A stretch of 64,000 nucleotides of DNA from UBA10649 sp965278965 (GTDB lineage Bacteria; Actinomycetota; Actinomycetes; S36-B12): the NCBI GenBank assembly GCA_965278965.1, contig OZ257127.1:62001-126000 (forward strand). The letters run 5' to 3'. The notes under the pieces were generated by a model. It was not told the DNA's origin. It did no database searches and was given only the letters and a program-made list of their open reading frames with translations. Of the stretch, positions 29,750 to 38,286 are shown one piece after another; position 1 is the stretch's first letter; each line of letters opens with the position of its first letter. The position numbers and the translations under genes are program-made.

Positions 29750-29755
29750 GGCCGC

Positions 29756-31099
29756 ATGACGGACCCCGCCCTGCCGACGACCTGGGAGCCCCTGCCCGAC
29801 GCCGAGGCGGAGGTGGCGACCCTCACCCAGGAGCTGATCCGGATCGACTCCAGCAACTGGGGCGACGCGCCGGAGACCGTGGGCGAGGCCGAGATCGCCG
29901 ACTACTGCGCCGAGCGGCTGCGGGAGGTCGGGTACGACCCCGAGGTCTACACGACGACCAGCGACTCCCGTCGCGGCGTGCACCTGCGGATCCCCGGCAC
30001 GGACCCGGATGCGGGAGCACTGCTGCTGCACGGCCACATCGACGTCGTCCCGGCGATGGCGGAGGACTGGAGCCACCCGCCGTTCGAGGCGCAGGAGGAC
30101 GACGGCTTCATCTGGGGCCGCGGCGCCGTCGACATGAAGGACATGGACGCGATGATCCTGGCCGTGGTGCGCTCCTGGGCGCGCAACGGCGTGCGCCCGC
30201 GACGCGACGTCGTCGTCCAGTTCCTCCCCGACGAGGAGGCCGGCAGCCTTCACGGCTCCCGCTGGCTGGAGACCAACCGCCGCGACATGTTCGAGGGCGT
30301 GACGGAGGCCGTCGGCGAGGTCGGCGGCTTCTCCGTGACGATCCGGGACGACCTGCGCCTGTACCCGATCCAGACTGCCGAGAAGGGCATCCGCTGGCTC
30401 CGGCTGCGCGCTCGCGGGCAGGCCGGTCACGGATCCGTGATCAACGATGACAACGCGGTGACCGCCCTCGCCGAAGCCGTCGCGAAGGTCGGGCGGCACG
30501 AATGGCCCCTTCGCCGGACGAAGACCGTCGACCGCTTCCTCGACGAGCTCGGCCAGGCTTACGGCGTCGACCTGACCAGCGGCGACATCCAGTCCGTGGT
30601 CGCCCGCCTCGGCACGCTCGGCTACCTCGTCGGAGCGACGATGCAGAACACCGCCAACCCGACGATGCTGAACGCCGGCTACAAGCACAACGTCATCCCG
30701 GGCGAGGCCGTCGCTGCGATCGACGGCCGCGTCCTGCCCGGCTACGAGGACGAGCTCGAGGAGACGATCCGGGCCATCGTCGGCGACGGGATCGACCTGG
30801 AGATGGTCGTGGCCGACGACGCGATCGAGGCGCCGTTCGACACCGCCACCGTCGACCTCATGGCCGCGGTCCTGCGCGCGGAGGACCCGCACGCGAAGGC
30901 CGTGCCCTACATGATCTCCGGCGGCACCGACGCGAAGGCGTTCAGCCGGCTGGGTATCTCCTGCTACGGCTTCTCGCCGCTACAGATGCCCGCCGACCTG
31001 GACTACTGGCGGCTGTTCCACGGCGTCGACGAGCGCGTGCCGGTCGACGGCCTGAAGTTCGGCGTCCGCGTGCTCGACCGGTTCCTGCGCGCCGTCTAG
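29756..31099 (+). CDS. M20/M25/M40 family metallopeptidase (dipeptidase-like)
   Basis: Zinc-dependent exopeptidase or deacylase of 447 residues. Metal ligands: His in L-L-L-H-G-H-I-D-V-V-P (about 89-99), Asp in that motif, the G-R-G-A-V-D-M-K bridge (about 122-129) and catalytic Glu in L-P-D-E-E-A-G-S (about 158-165). The dimerisation domain starts near residue 225 (G-Q-A-G-H-G-S). Possible roles are dipeptide or acyl-amino-acid hydrolysis; substrate not shown. It lies downstream of tRNA-Leu and its start is a predicted leaderless ATG. Confidence 0.92.
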   Translation: MTDPALPTTWEPLPDAEAEVATLTQELIRIDSSNWGDAPETVGEAEIADYCAERLREVGYDPEVYTTTSDSRRGVHLRIPGTDPDAGALLLHGHIDVVPAMAEDWSHPPFEAQEDDGFIWGRGAVDMKDMDAMILAVVRSWARNGVRPRRDVVVQFLPDEEAGSLHGSRWLETNRRDMFEGVTEAVGEVGGFSVTIRDDLRLYPIQTAEKGIRWLRLRARGQAGHGSVINDDNAVTALAEAVAKVGRHEWPLRRTKTVDRFLDELGQAYGVDLTSGDIQSVVARLGTLGYLVGATMQNTANPTMLNAGYKHNVIPGEAVAAIDGRVLPGYEDELEETIRAIVGDGIDLEMVVADDAIEAPFDTATVDLMAAVLRAEDPHAKAVPYMISGGTDAKAFSRLGISCYGFSPLQMPADLDYWRLFHGVDERVPVDGLKFGVRVLDRFLRAV

Positions 31100-31147
31100 C
31101 AGTTCGCCGATATCGCCTGCCGCACAACGCGATTCGTCCACAGGCGG

Positions 31148-31176
31148 TTGCGGCTGTCGGGCCTGTTCGGTACACT
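31148..31176 (+). promoter_or_regulatory. Promoter of the HNH gene: TTGCGG-17-TACACT
   Basis: The -35 TTGCGG (31148-31153) and -10 TACACT (31171-31176) are spaced by 17 bp, close to the consensus. A transcription start 7 nt beyond the -10 falls at or next to the ATG at 31184, so the mRNA would be leaderless. Confidence 0.7.
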
Positions 31177-31191
31177 CGAACACATGTTCGA
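31176..31191. promoter_or_regulatory. Perfect LexA (SOS) box over the HNH start codon
   Basis: TCGAACACATGTTCGA is a perfect 16-bp palindrome matching the mycobacterial/actinobacterial SOS consensus TCGAAC-N4-GTTCGA. It covers the -10 3' base, the predicted start of transcription and the ATG (31184-31186). LexA bound here would block initiation. SOS control of 13E12-repeat genes, the family of the gene that follows, is known in Mycobacterium tuberculosis. Confidence 0.88.
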
Positions 31192-32791
31192 TCACCCGTC
31201 CGATCCGCCCCCGGATCCCGGAGACGACCTCCCCGTGGAGGCGTCGCGGGTGGAGGCGTGGGCGCAGGACGACGCGGAGGCCTACGCCGATCCGCATCCG
31301 GCTCCGGATCGCTGGGACGAGGCGTTCGGGGACCCCGACTACGTGCCGACCGCGGGCGCGCTGCTCGCACAAGCATGTGGGCTGGAGCCCGGCTCGGGCC
31401 AGCTGTCCAGCCTCGTCGGAGTCGACGTGTCGACGCTGTCCGCGGACGACGCCGTGACGGCGCTCCAGGAGATGCAACGCTTCGTGGCGTATGCCGCCGG
31501 CATGGAGACCCGCCTGCGCGCCGAGGTCACCGACGTCGTTCTGGCCCACGTCGAAGGCCAGTTCGCCGCCGAGGCGGAGCGCGAGCGCCTCGCGAACGCC
31601 GAGAGGGCCGCGGCGGGGCTCGCGACACTGCCGTCGCGGCCGCAGTACGTGTGCCCCGAGCAGGTTGCGTACGCGGAGGTCGCTGCCGCGTTGCGGCTGT
31701 CCCCGCGTACGGGGGAGTCGCGAATCCTGGCGTCGCAGGAGCTGACGGGTGCCTGGCGGGCCCTGCTGGACGCGATGCTGGCCGGAGACCTCACCGCGGA
31801 CTATGCGGGAGCGATCGGCCGCGAGCTTCGCCACATCCCGGGGTACGGAAGCGTCGAGCCGGCGACCGTCATCGCCTACGGGAAGGCCTGCGCAAAGGTC
31901 CTCGCGGTGGTGGTTCCGTTCGCCCGGACGCACACTCCCGGGGAGGCCGCGCGCAAGACCCGCGTCCTGGTCACGGCACTCGACCCCGCAGGCGCTCGCA
32001 ACCGGCGACGGAAGACGGCCGAGCAGCAGCACGGCGTCTACGTGAACCCGCTAGAGCCCGGAACGTCCGAGTTCCGAGCAGTGCTGCCGACGGCGTACGC
32101 CGAGGCCATGCACGTTGCCGTGCGAACCCTCGCGAAGGACCCGCGGTTCGAGGTTGCCGACGGGTGCGTGACCGCCGGCCAGCGGCAGGCCGCCGCCCTC
32201 GTCGCGCTCACCCTCGGCGACCCGGGCTCAGTCGCTCGCGTCGAGGGGCCAGTGCAGGAGGCGAAGCTCGCGGTCCACGTCAACGTCCTCGTACCGATCG
32301 AGTCGCTTGTCGGGGCGGGGGAGCAGGGCGGCCGCGTCGGCAACGTGCCCGTCCCCGCGGATGAGATCCGCGACCTGATCGCGCACGCCGCGCTGGAGTC
32401 CTCGACCATCCGGCGCCTGGTCACCGAAGCCACCGGTTGCATCCTGGATGCCGGTCGCAAGAGGTACCTCGCCAGTGACCTGCAGAAGCTCGTCATCCGG
32501 TTGCGAGACGGCTACTGCCGGTTCCCTGGCTGCAACGACCCCGCCTGGCGCGGGGAGATCGACCACGCCAAGCCGTACGACGCCGGCGGCTCGTCCGATC
32601 TGGACAACTTCGGTGTGCTTTGCAAGTTCCACCATCAGCTCAAGACGCATGCGAACTGGGTCATCATCCAGTCAGCCCGTGACGGGTCGTGCACGTGGAG
32701 ATCACCGCTCGGTCGGATCTACCAGCACACGCCGCCCGACCTCGTTCCGCCACCGCCGACCCCCGTCGAACACGACCCGCCACCCTTCTGA
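31184..32791 (+). CDS. DUF222 / 13E12-repeat family HNH endonuclease, SOS-controlled
   Basis: A 535-residue protein: N-terminal DUF222 helical region (about 75-330), then C-terminal HNH nuclease domain: R-D-G-Y-C-R-F-P-G-C (about 441-450), E-I-D-H-A-K-P-Y-D-A-G-G-S-S-D-L-D-N (about 459-476), and L-C-K-F-H-H (about 480-485), the classical H-N-H metal finger with cysteine pairs. The family is widely multi-copy in actinobacteria, and its role is unproven. ATG 31184 lies in a perfect LexA box and next to a good -35/-10, so it is almost surely damage-induced and leaderless. An in-frame start at 31148 would lie within the promoter and is rejected. Confidence 0.92.
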   Translation: MFDHPSDPPPDPGDDLPVEASRVEAWAQDDAEAYADPHPAPDRWDEAFGDPDYVPTAGALLAQACGLEPGSGQLSSLVGVDVSTLSADDAVTALQEMQRFVAYAAGMETRLRAEVTDVVLAHVEGQFAAEAERERLANAERAAAGLATLPSRPQYVCPEQVAYAEVAAALRLSPRTGESRILASQELTGAWRALLDAMLAGDLTADYAGAIGRELRHIPGYGSVEPATVIAYGKACAKVLAVVVPFARTHTPGEAARKTRVLVTALDPAGARNRRRKTAEQQHGVYVNPLEPGTSEFRAVLPTAYAEAMHVAVRTLAKDPRFEVADGCVTAGQRQAAALVALTLGDPGSVARVEGPVQEAKLAVHVNVLVPIESLVGAGEQGGRVGNVPVPADEIRDLIAHAALESSTIRRLVTEATGCILDAGRKRYLASDLQKLVIRLRDGYCRFPGCNDPAWRGEIDHAKPYDAGGSSDLDNFGVLCKFHHQLKTHANWVIIQSARDGSCTWRSPLGRIYQHTPPDLVPPPPTPVEHDPPPF

Positions 32792-32820
32792 CCGGCGGCC
32801 TGCCCGTGGGGCATGCACGG

Positions 32821-33018
32821 TCAGGCGGTTCGTGCCATCCGGTAGACGCGTCGGCGCAGCCGGATCACCCGACGTCCGTCCGGGTACAGGCGCAGCTGGT
32901 CCAGCTCCCAGTGGTCGGTCTCTGCCGCCCCGGTCAGCAGCTGCCGGGTCGCCTCGCGCGACGTGCCCCGGGGGAACCGGAGCTCCCGGTACTCCCAGGT
33001 CGCCGACCGCCGCTCCAC
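32821..33018 (-). CDS. DUF5703 family small protein
   Basis: A 65-residue protein: start VERRSATWEYRELRFPRG, then T-S-R-E-A-T-R-Q-L-L and W-E-L-D-Q-L-R-L-Y-P-D-G-R-R-V-I-R-L-R-R-R, the conserved pattern of actinobacterial DUF5703. GTG 33018 is preceded by GGTAGGTGG. It begins 8 nt after the aldo/keto reductase stop, so the two are co-transcribed. Function unknown. It is too short to stand out on its own and sits within a long spurious frame. Confidence 0.8.
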   Translation of the reverse strand: MERRSATWEYRELRFPRGTSREATRQLLTGAAETDHWELDQLRLYPDGRRVIRLRRRVYRMARTA

Positions 33019-33026
33019 GTCGCCAC

Positions 33027-34007
33027 CTACCGCCGCTGCGCCCAGCCGGACTCGGGGTAGCCGAGCGCGGGCGCTGACACGTCGTCCAGCGCGATCGTGA
33101 TCTCCTCCGGCAGCTCCAGCTCGTCCGCCGCGAGCGCCGCCGCGAGCTGCTGCGCGGTGCGAGCGCCCACGATCGACGACACAACCCCCGGCCGGTCGCG
33201 CAACCACGCCAGGGAGACCTCCGTGGGGGAGGCGCCCAGGCCCTCGGCTGCGGTCGCGACCGCATCGACGATGCGCCGGCCCCGCTCGTCCAGGTACGCC
33301 TGCACCCAACCGGCCGACTCGGCGTTCGCTCCCCGCGAGTCGCTCGGCATCCCGTGCCGGTACTTGCCCGTCAGGACACCGCGGCCCAGCGGTGACCACG
33401 CGAGGACGCCCATCCCGACTGCCTGCGCTGCGGGGACCACCTCGCGCTCCACGCCGCGCTCCAGAAGCGAGTACTCGACCTGCGTCGTGACCAGGGGCGC
33501 TCGGCCCAGGACCTGTTGCGACGTCGCGGCCCGGGCCATCTGCCAGCCGGCGTAGTTGCTCACGCCGGCGTAGCGGGCCTTGCCCGAGCTGATGGCCACG
33601 TCGATCGCCGCGAGCGTCTCGTCGATCGGTGTCCACGGATCCCAGGCATGCACCTGCCACAGGTCGACCGTGTCCGTCTGCAGGCGTCGCAGCGACGCCT
33701 CGAGCGAACGGAGGAGGAAGCCGCGGGAGGCGTTCATCCGACGTCCCGCCCCGGGTCCGGAGCCGGACTTGGTCGCCACGACGACCTCGTCGCGGACCTC
33801 GAACTCCGCCAGGAGCTCGCCGAGAAGCGTCTCGGCCGCCCCGTCGGCGTACCCGTCGGCCGTGTCGATGAGGGTCCCGCCCGCGTCGAGGAACGCGGCG
33901 AGCAGGTCCCGCGCCTCGTACTCGTCGGTGCCGCGGGTCCACGTCCCGGTGCCCAGCCCGAGCCGGCCGACCCACAGGCCGCACCGGCCAAGCGGACGCT
34001 GTTCCAT
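33027..34007 (-). CDS. Aldo/keto reductase (YghZ/Kv-beta-like group)
   Basis: NADPH-dependent aldo/keto reductase of 326 residues. The tetrad is Asp48 (T-L-I-D-T-A-D-G-Y), Tyr53, Lys80 (V-A-T-K-S-G) and the His in L-W-Q-V-H-A-W (about 113-119). The C-terminal G-A-R-T-A-Q-Q-L (about 286-293) binds the cofactor. ATG 34007 is chosen; a TTG nine bases upstream is possible. It is divergent from the F420 oxidoreductase and upstream of the DUF5703 gene. Substrate unknown. Confidence 0.92.
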   Translation of the reverse strand: MEQRPLGRCGLWVGRLGLGTGTWTRGTDEYEARDLLAAFLDAGGTLIDTADGYADGAAETLLGELLAEFEVRDEVVVATKSGSGPGAGRRMNASRGFLLRSLEASLRRLQTDTVDLWQVHAWDPWTPIDETLAAIDVAISSGKARYAGVSNYAGWQMARAATSQQVLGRAPLVTTQVEYSLLERGVEREVVPAAQAVGMGVLAWSPLGRGVLTGKYRHGMPSDSRGANAESAGWVQAYLDERGRRIVDAVATAAEGLGASPTEVSLAWLRDRPGVVSSIVGARTAQQLAAALAADELELPEEITIALDDVSAPALGYPESGWAQRR

Positions 34008-34067
34008 GGCCGGCAACCTACCCGAGCACCCCGCGAATCGAGCCTGCGTCGCCGCAGACGCGCGCAG

Positions 34068-34073
34068 TACGCT
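34068..34073 (+). promoter_or_regulatory. Putative -10 (TACGCT) for leaderless F420 oxidoreductase
   Basis: TACGCT ends 6 nt before the GTG at 34080. The weak -35 TGCGTC (34045-34050) is 17 bp further upstream. Confidence 0.45.
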
Positions 34074-34079
34074 CGCGCC

Positions 34080-35129
34080 GTGCGACTAGGACTGAACCTC
34101 GGCTACTGGGGCGCCGGCAACGACGCTGACAACCTCGTGCTCGCCCGGGAGGCCGACCACCTCGGCTACTCGGTCGTCTGGGCGGCAGAGGCCTACGGGT
34201 CCGATGCCGCAACCGTCCTGACGTGGATCGCCGCGCAGACCCAGAACATCGACATCGGGTCCGCGGTGTTCCAGATCCCCGCCCGCACGCCGGCGATGAC
34301 CGCGATGACCGCCGCCACGCTCGACACCTTGTCCGGCGGCCGGTTCCGCCTCGGGCTCGGCGTGTCCGGGCCCCAAGTGTCGGAAGGCTGGCACGGCGTC
34401 CGCTTCGACCGGCCACTGGCCCGCACCCGCGAGTACGTCGACATCGTGCGGCTCGCGCTGTCGCGCAAGAAGGTCGCCTACGACGGCGACTTCTTCACGC
34501 TGCCGCTTCCGGACGGCCCGGGCAAGGCGCTGAGCCTGACCGTCCACCCGGTCCGGGAGCACATCCCGGTCTACCTCGCGGCGATCGGCCCGAAGAACCT
34601 CGAGCTCACCGGCGAGATCGCCGACGGCTGGCTCGCGATCTTCTTCTCACCCGAGCACGCCGGCGACCTCATGGCGCCGCTGCGCGCCGGCCGCGCCTCC
34701 GTGGGCAAGGACCTCGGCGGGTTCGACGTCGTGCCGACGGTTCCCGTCGTCATCGGCGACGACCTCGCCGCCTGCGCCGAGCCGCTGCGGTTCTACACCG
34801 CGCTGTACGTCGGCGGCATGGGCAGCAAGGACAAGAACTTCTACAACCAGCTCGCGCACCGGATGGGCTACGGCGACGCTGCCGACGAGGTCCAGCGGCT
34901 GTACCTCGCGCGCGAGCACCAGGCCGCGATGGCAGCGGTGCCGCAGGAGTTCATCGACGCGACGAGCCTGATCGGCCCGCCGGACCGGATCCGTGAGCGC
35001 CTGCACGCCTACGCCGACGCCGGCGTCACCACGCTGTCCGTCGCGACGTACGCCTCGACGTTGGAGGACCGGCTCAGCACGATCCGCACGATGGCGCAGA
35101 TCCTCGACGCGTCCGGGCTGGCTTCCTAG
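34080..35129 (+). CDS. Luciferase-like (LLM class) F420-dependent oxidoreductase, copy 1
   Basis: Bacterial luciferase-like monooxygenase fold of 349 residues, F420-dependent branch: V-R-L-G-L-N-L-G-Y-W at the start, A-E-A-Y-G-S-D (about 37-43), I-G-S-A-V-F-Q-I-P-A-R-T-P (about 58-70), L-D-T-L-S-G-G-R-F-R-L-G-L-G (about 81-94) and P-V-Y-L-A-A-I-G-P (about 162-170). The closest match I can recall is the Rv3520c-like group. GTG 34080 is taken with the -10 evidence; the reading frame extends much further upstream without gene-like content. Its stop overlaps the uppP GTG by one base. Confidence 0.9.
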   Translation: MRLGLNLGYWGAGNDADNLVLAREADHLGYSVVWAAEAYGSDAATVLTWIAAQTQNIDIGSAVFQIPARTPAMTAMTAATLDTLSGGRFRLGLGVSGPQVSEGWHGVRFDRPLARTREYVDIVRLALSRKKVAYDGDFFTLPLPDGPGKALSLTVHPVREHIPVYLAAIGPKNLELTGEIADGWLAIFFSPEHAGDLMAPLRAGRASVGKDLGGFDVVPTVPVVIGDDLAACAEPLRFYTALYVGGMGSKDKNFYNQLAHRMGYGDAADEVQRLYLAREHQAAMAAVPQEFIDATSLIGPPDRIRERLHAYADAGVTTLSVATYASTLEDRLSTIRTMAQILDASGLAS

Positions 35130-35947
35130 TGGGCTGGTTCGAGGCGATCATCCTGGGCGTCGTCCAGGGCCTGACCGAGTTCCTGCCGATCTCCTCGAGC
35201 GCCCACCAGCTCATCGTCTCCCAGCTGTTCGGCTGGGAGGACCCAGGTGCCGCCTTCACCGCCGTCACGCAGATCGGCACCGAGGTCGCGGTCATCATCT
35301 ACTTCCGCACCGAGATCGTGGAGATCCTGCGCGCGTGGTGGCGCTCTCTGCGCGACAAGGACGCCCGCAGCGACCCGTCCGCGCGGCTCGGCTGGATGGT
35401 CATCATCGGCACCATCCCGATCGTCGTGTTCGGCTTCGCGTTCCGCGACCAGATCGAGACGGCGGCCCGCAACCTGTACCTCACCGCGGCGATGCTCATC
35501 ATCTTCGGCATCGTCCTCGGGGTGGCCGACGCGCTCGGCGCTCGGCGCAAGGACGAGCACGAGATCACGGTCCGCGACGGCGTCATCTTCGGGTTCGCCC
35601 AGGCCCTCGCGCTCATCCCCGGCGTCTCCCGGTCCGGGGCGTCCATCTCCGCCGGCCTCGCCCTGGGCTACACGCGCACCGCCGCGACGCGCTACGCGTT
35701 CCTGCTCGCAGTGCCCGCCGTCCTCGGCTCGGGCCTGTTCGAGGCACGCAAGATCGGCGACGACGCGTCCGTCGCGTGGGGTCCGACGATCCTGGCCACG
35801 GTCGTCGCGTTCGGCGTTGGGCTCGCGGTCATTGCCTGGCTCATGCGCTGGCTGACGACCCGGACGTTCCTGCCGTTCGTCGCCTACCGGATCGGCATGG
35901 GCCTGCTCGTGCTTCTCCTGCTCGCTGTCGGCGTCCTGAACGCCTGA
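35129..35947 (+). CDS. uppP: Undecaprenyl-diphosphatase
   Basis: Integral membrane phosphatase recycling the C55 lipid carrier for peptidoglycan and other wall polymers (BacA family; loss gives bacitracin sensitivity). The 272-residue protein has about eight membrane segments, the E-F-L-P-I-S-S-S-A-H motif (residues 17-26) and the second catalytic P-G-V-S-R-S-G motif near 168-174. GTG 35129 overlaps the previous stop by one base. It ends 1 bp before the convergent corA stop. Confidence 0.96.
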   Translation: MGWFEAIILGVVQGLTEFLPISSSAHQLIVSQLFGWEDPGAAFTAVTQIGTEVAVIIYFRTEIVEILRAWWRSLRDKDARSDPSARLGWMVIIGTIPIVVFGFAFRDQIETAARNLYLTAAMLIIFGIVLGVADALGARRKDEHEITVRDGVIFGFAQALALIPGVSRSGASISAGLALGYTRTAATRYAFLLAVPAVLGSGLFEARKIGDDASVAWGPTILATVVAFGVGLAVIAWLMRWLTTRTFLPFVAYRIGMGLLVLLLLAVGVLNA

Positions 35948-35948
35948 G

Positions 35949-36971
35949 CTAGAGCCAGCCGGAGCGCTTGAAGCCGCGGTGCAGCGCGTAGCAGGCGATC
36001 GCCATCGTGCCGAGAACCGCCGGGTAGCCGAACTGCCAGTGCAGCTCCGGCATGTCGTCGAAGTTCATGCCGTAGATCGCGGCGATCGCTGTCGGCACGG
36101 CCGCGATGGCGACCCACGCCGAGATCTTGCGAACATCGCGGTTCTGCTGGAGGTCCTGCAGGGAGGTCGCCGCCATGAGCATCGCCATGAGCAGGTTGTC
36201 CGTGGCCTCGACCGTGTCCATCGTCCGCAGCAGGTGGTCCCCGATGTCCGCGAAGTACGGCGACAGGTCGTCCGCCACCCACGAGATCTTGGCGTCGGTC
36301 GCCTGGTGGGCCCAGCCGACCAGTGGACCGACGGCCCGCCGGATCTCGACGTTCTCACGCTTGAGCCGGTAGATCGCGTTCGTCGTCCCGGCATCGGGCT
36401 CGGACGAGAACACCTCGGCCTCGAGGTCGGCGACGTCGTCTGTCACCGCGTCCGACACCCGGACGTACGAGTCGACCGCAGAGTCGAGGATGGCGTACAG
36501 CACGCCCCGTGACCCGTGCCGGCGCAGACGCTCGTCGCCAGCGACGCGCTTCTGGATCGTGCGCAGGTCGCCGATCTGGCCGAACCGCACGGTGATCGCA
36601 TATTGCGGGCCGACGAACACCGAGAGCTGACCGGTGTGCACGTCGGACGTCGCCTCGACGTAGTCGAGGGTCTTCAGGACGGCCAGCCCGTACCCGTCGG
36701 CGTCGAGCTCGAACTTGGCCCGCTGCTGGTCGTTGGAGCAGTCCTCGACGTGCAGCCGCGAGAGCTGGAAGACACGGGCGACCATCTCCAGCTCGGCCTT
36801 CGTCGGCTCGAACAGGCCGAGCCAGACGAACTCGTCCGGGTTCTCGTCGCAGCGGTCGATGAGCTCGCGCAGCTTCGGCTCGGGATGGCCGTCCCCGGGC
36901 TGCTGCCAGCTGCGCACGTCCTCGACCGCGACCACCTTCTCGGGGCTGTACAGGCCCAGGCCGCGGATCAT
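35949..36971 (-). CDS. corA: CorA-like magnesium/cobalt transporter
   Basis: Divalent-cation channel of 340 residues. The soluble N-terminal domain (about 1-270) is followed by a long helix and two C-terminal membrane segments; the signature loop is G-M-N (residues 301-303 in I-Y-G-M-N-F). The start ATG 36971 is the first that keeps the conserved domain and is preceded 6 nt upstream by CACACT. It is divergent from the phosphatase operon. Mg2+ or Co2+ specificity is inferred from the family. Confidence 0.94.
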   Translation of the reverse strand: MIRGLGLYSPEKVVAVEDVRSWQQPGDGHPEPKLRELIDRCDENPDEFVWLGLFEPTKAELEMVARVFQLSRLHVEDCSNDQQRAKFELDADGYGLAVLKTLDYVEATSDVHTGQLSVFVGPQYAITVRFGQIGDLRTIQKRVAGDERLRRHGSRGVLYAILDSAVDSYVRVSDAVTDDVADLEAEVFSSEPDAGTTNAIYRLKRENVEIRRAVGPLVGWAHQATDAKISWVADDLSPYFADIGDHLLRTMDTVEATDNLLMAMLMAATSLQDLQQNRDVRKISAWVAIAAVPTAIAAIYGMNFDDMPELHWQFGYPAVLGTMAIACYALHRGFKRSGWL

Positions 36972-36977
36972 GGCCCC

Positions 36978-37025
36978 AGTGTGCTGCACCCGTGCGGACC
37001 CAGCCGTAGCGCCACGATCTACGCT
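36978..37025. promoter_or_regulatory. Divergent promoters for corA and the phosphatase operon
   Basis: On the minus strand CACACT (complement of 36978-36983) is 6 nt before the corA ATG. On the plus strand TACGCT (37020-37025) is 7 nt before the phosphatase GTG at 37033. Both would give leaderless mRNAs; no clear -35 elements. Confidence 0.45.
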
Positions 37026-37032
37026 GGCCAAC

Positions 37033-37731
37033 GTGTCGACGGTCGTCTTGGTCCGCCATGGGCGGACCGCCGCCAACGCCACCGGTGTGCTCGCCGGCTG
37101 GACCCCCGGGATCGCGCTGGACGAGACCGGGGTCGCCCAGGCGACGGCGCTGCGCGAACGCCTCGCTCCTGTCCCGCTCGTTGCGGTCGTCACGTCGCCG
37201 CTGGACCGGACGGTCCAGACGGCGGCCGTCATGCTCGGGGAGCGCGACGTCCCCGTGCACCACGACGAGCGCCTCGGGGAGTGCCGTTACGGCGACTGGA
37301 CCGGGCAGCCGCTGAAGACCTTGGCCAAGGACCCGCTCTGGCGCGTCGTGCAGTCCCACCCCAGCGCCGCCGTGTTCCCCGGCGCCGAGGGGGAGCCGAT
37401 CCCGCAGATGCAGCACCGGGCGGTGACGGCGGTCCGCGAGTGGAACGAGCGCCTGGGCGCCGACGCGGTGTACGCGGTCGTCAGCCACGGCGACGTCATC
37501 AAGGCGATCCTCGCCGACGCGCTCGGCATGCACCTCGACCAGTTCCAGCGCCTCCACGTCGACCCGTGCTCGGTCAGCGTCGTCAGTTACACGCCGATGC
37601 GGCCGTTCGTCCTGCGGACCAACGACACCGGCGGCGACCTGTCGAGCCTCGCCCCGAAGGCGGCGCGCAAGGGCCGCCGCTCGCGCAAGGCCGAGGCCGA
37701 CGCGGTCGTCGGCGGAGGTGCGGGCGCATGA
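37033..37731 (+). CDS. Histidine phosphatase / MSMEG_4193-type phosphomutase
   Basis: Histidine phosphatase (phosphoglycerate mutase-like) of 232 residues. The catalytic R-H-G-R-T is at residues 8-12 (phospho-accepting His9), the second Arg in T-S-P-L-D-R-T-V-Q-T near 55-64, the Glu in E-C-R-Y-G-D-W near 83-89 and the second His in V-S-H-G-D near 149-153. It belongs to the actinobacterial cluster with DUF3090, SCO1664-family and mshC genes. The last four bases overlap the DUF3090 start (ATGA). Confidence 0.9.
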   Translation: MSTVVLVRHGRTAANATGVLAGWTPGIALDETGVAQATALRERLAPVPLVAVVTSPLDRTVQTAAVMLGERDVPVHHDERLGECRYGDWTGQPLKTLAKDPLWRVVQSHPSAAVFPGAEGEPIPQMQHRAVTAVREWNERLGADAVYAVVSHGDVIKAILADALGMHLDQFQRLHVDPCSVSVVSYTPMRPFVLRTNDTGGDLSSLAPKAARKGRRSRKAEADAVVGGGAGA

Positions 37732-38285
37732 GCCGCACCGTCCTCGCGTACGACCGGCCGACCCGTTTCGTCGTCGGCACGGTCGGCATGCCCGGCGAGC
37801 GTGCCTTCTACCTGCAGGCCCGGGACGGCGCCCTGGTCACCAGCGTCGTCCTCGAGAAGGCGCAGGCGGCGGCACTCGCCGAGCGGGTCGACGAGCTGCT
37901 CGACCAGGTCGCGTCGACGGGCATGACCGTGCCGAGCAGCGCGCCGGCGGACTTCGTCGACATCGACCCGCTGGACCTGCCACTCGACGAGGAGTTCCGG
38001 GTCGGTGCGATGGCGCTCGGCTGGGACGAGGCGACGGCGCGGGTCGTCGTGGAGGCCTATGCCGTCGCCGAGGACGAGGCCGAGGTCCCCGAGCTCGGCG
38101 ATGACGATGCCAACGGACCGGACACCCTGCGCGTCTGGATGACGGCCGGCTACGCGCGGTCGTTCGCTGCCCGCGCCCGCCAGGTCATCGCCGCCGGCCG
38201 GCCCGAATGCCCGTTCTGCAACGGTCCGCTCGACCCGTCGGGCCACATCTGCCCGCGGGCCAACGGGTACCGCCGGCGGAGCTAG
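37728..38285 (+). CDS. DUF3090 family protein
   Basis: A 185-residue conserved actinobacterial protein: MSRTVLAYDRPTRFVVGTVG at the start, G-x-R-x-F-Y-L-Q-A-R-D-G motif (about 24-34), and a C-terminal zinc-ribbon-like C-P-F-C-N-G-P-L-D-P-S-G-H-I-C-P (about 163-178). It overlaps the phosphatase stop (ATGA) and precedes the SCO1664-family gene by 1 nt. Role unknown; always found in this mshC-linked block. Confidence 0.9.
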   Translation: MSRTVLAYDRPTRFVVGTVGMPGERAFYLQARDGALVTSVVLEKAQAAALAERVDELLDQVASTGMTVPSSAPADFVDIDPLDLPLDEEFRVGAMALGWDEATARVVVEAYAVAEDEAEVPELGDDDANGPDTLRVWMTAGYARSFAARARQVIAAGRPECPFCNGPLDPSGHICPRANGYRRRS

Positions 38286-38286
38286 C

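Noticed and set aside
29452..29755. Attachment site or integrated element at tRNA-Leu
   Set aside because: No integrase, no second copy of the tRNA 3' end, and the tRNA is intact; only the protease is compositionally odd.
31148..31184. Upstream start for the HNH gene at 31148
   Set aside because: The added 12 codons would lie within the -35/-10 and LexA region, so they cannot be transcribed from that promoter.
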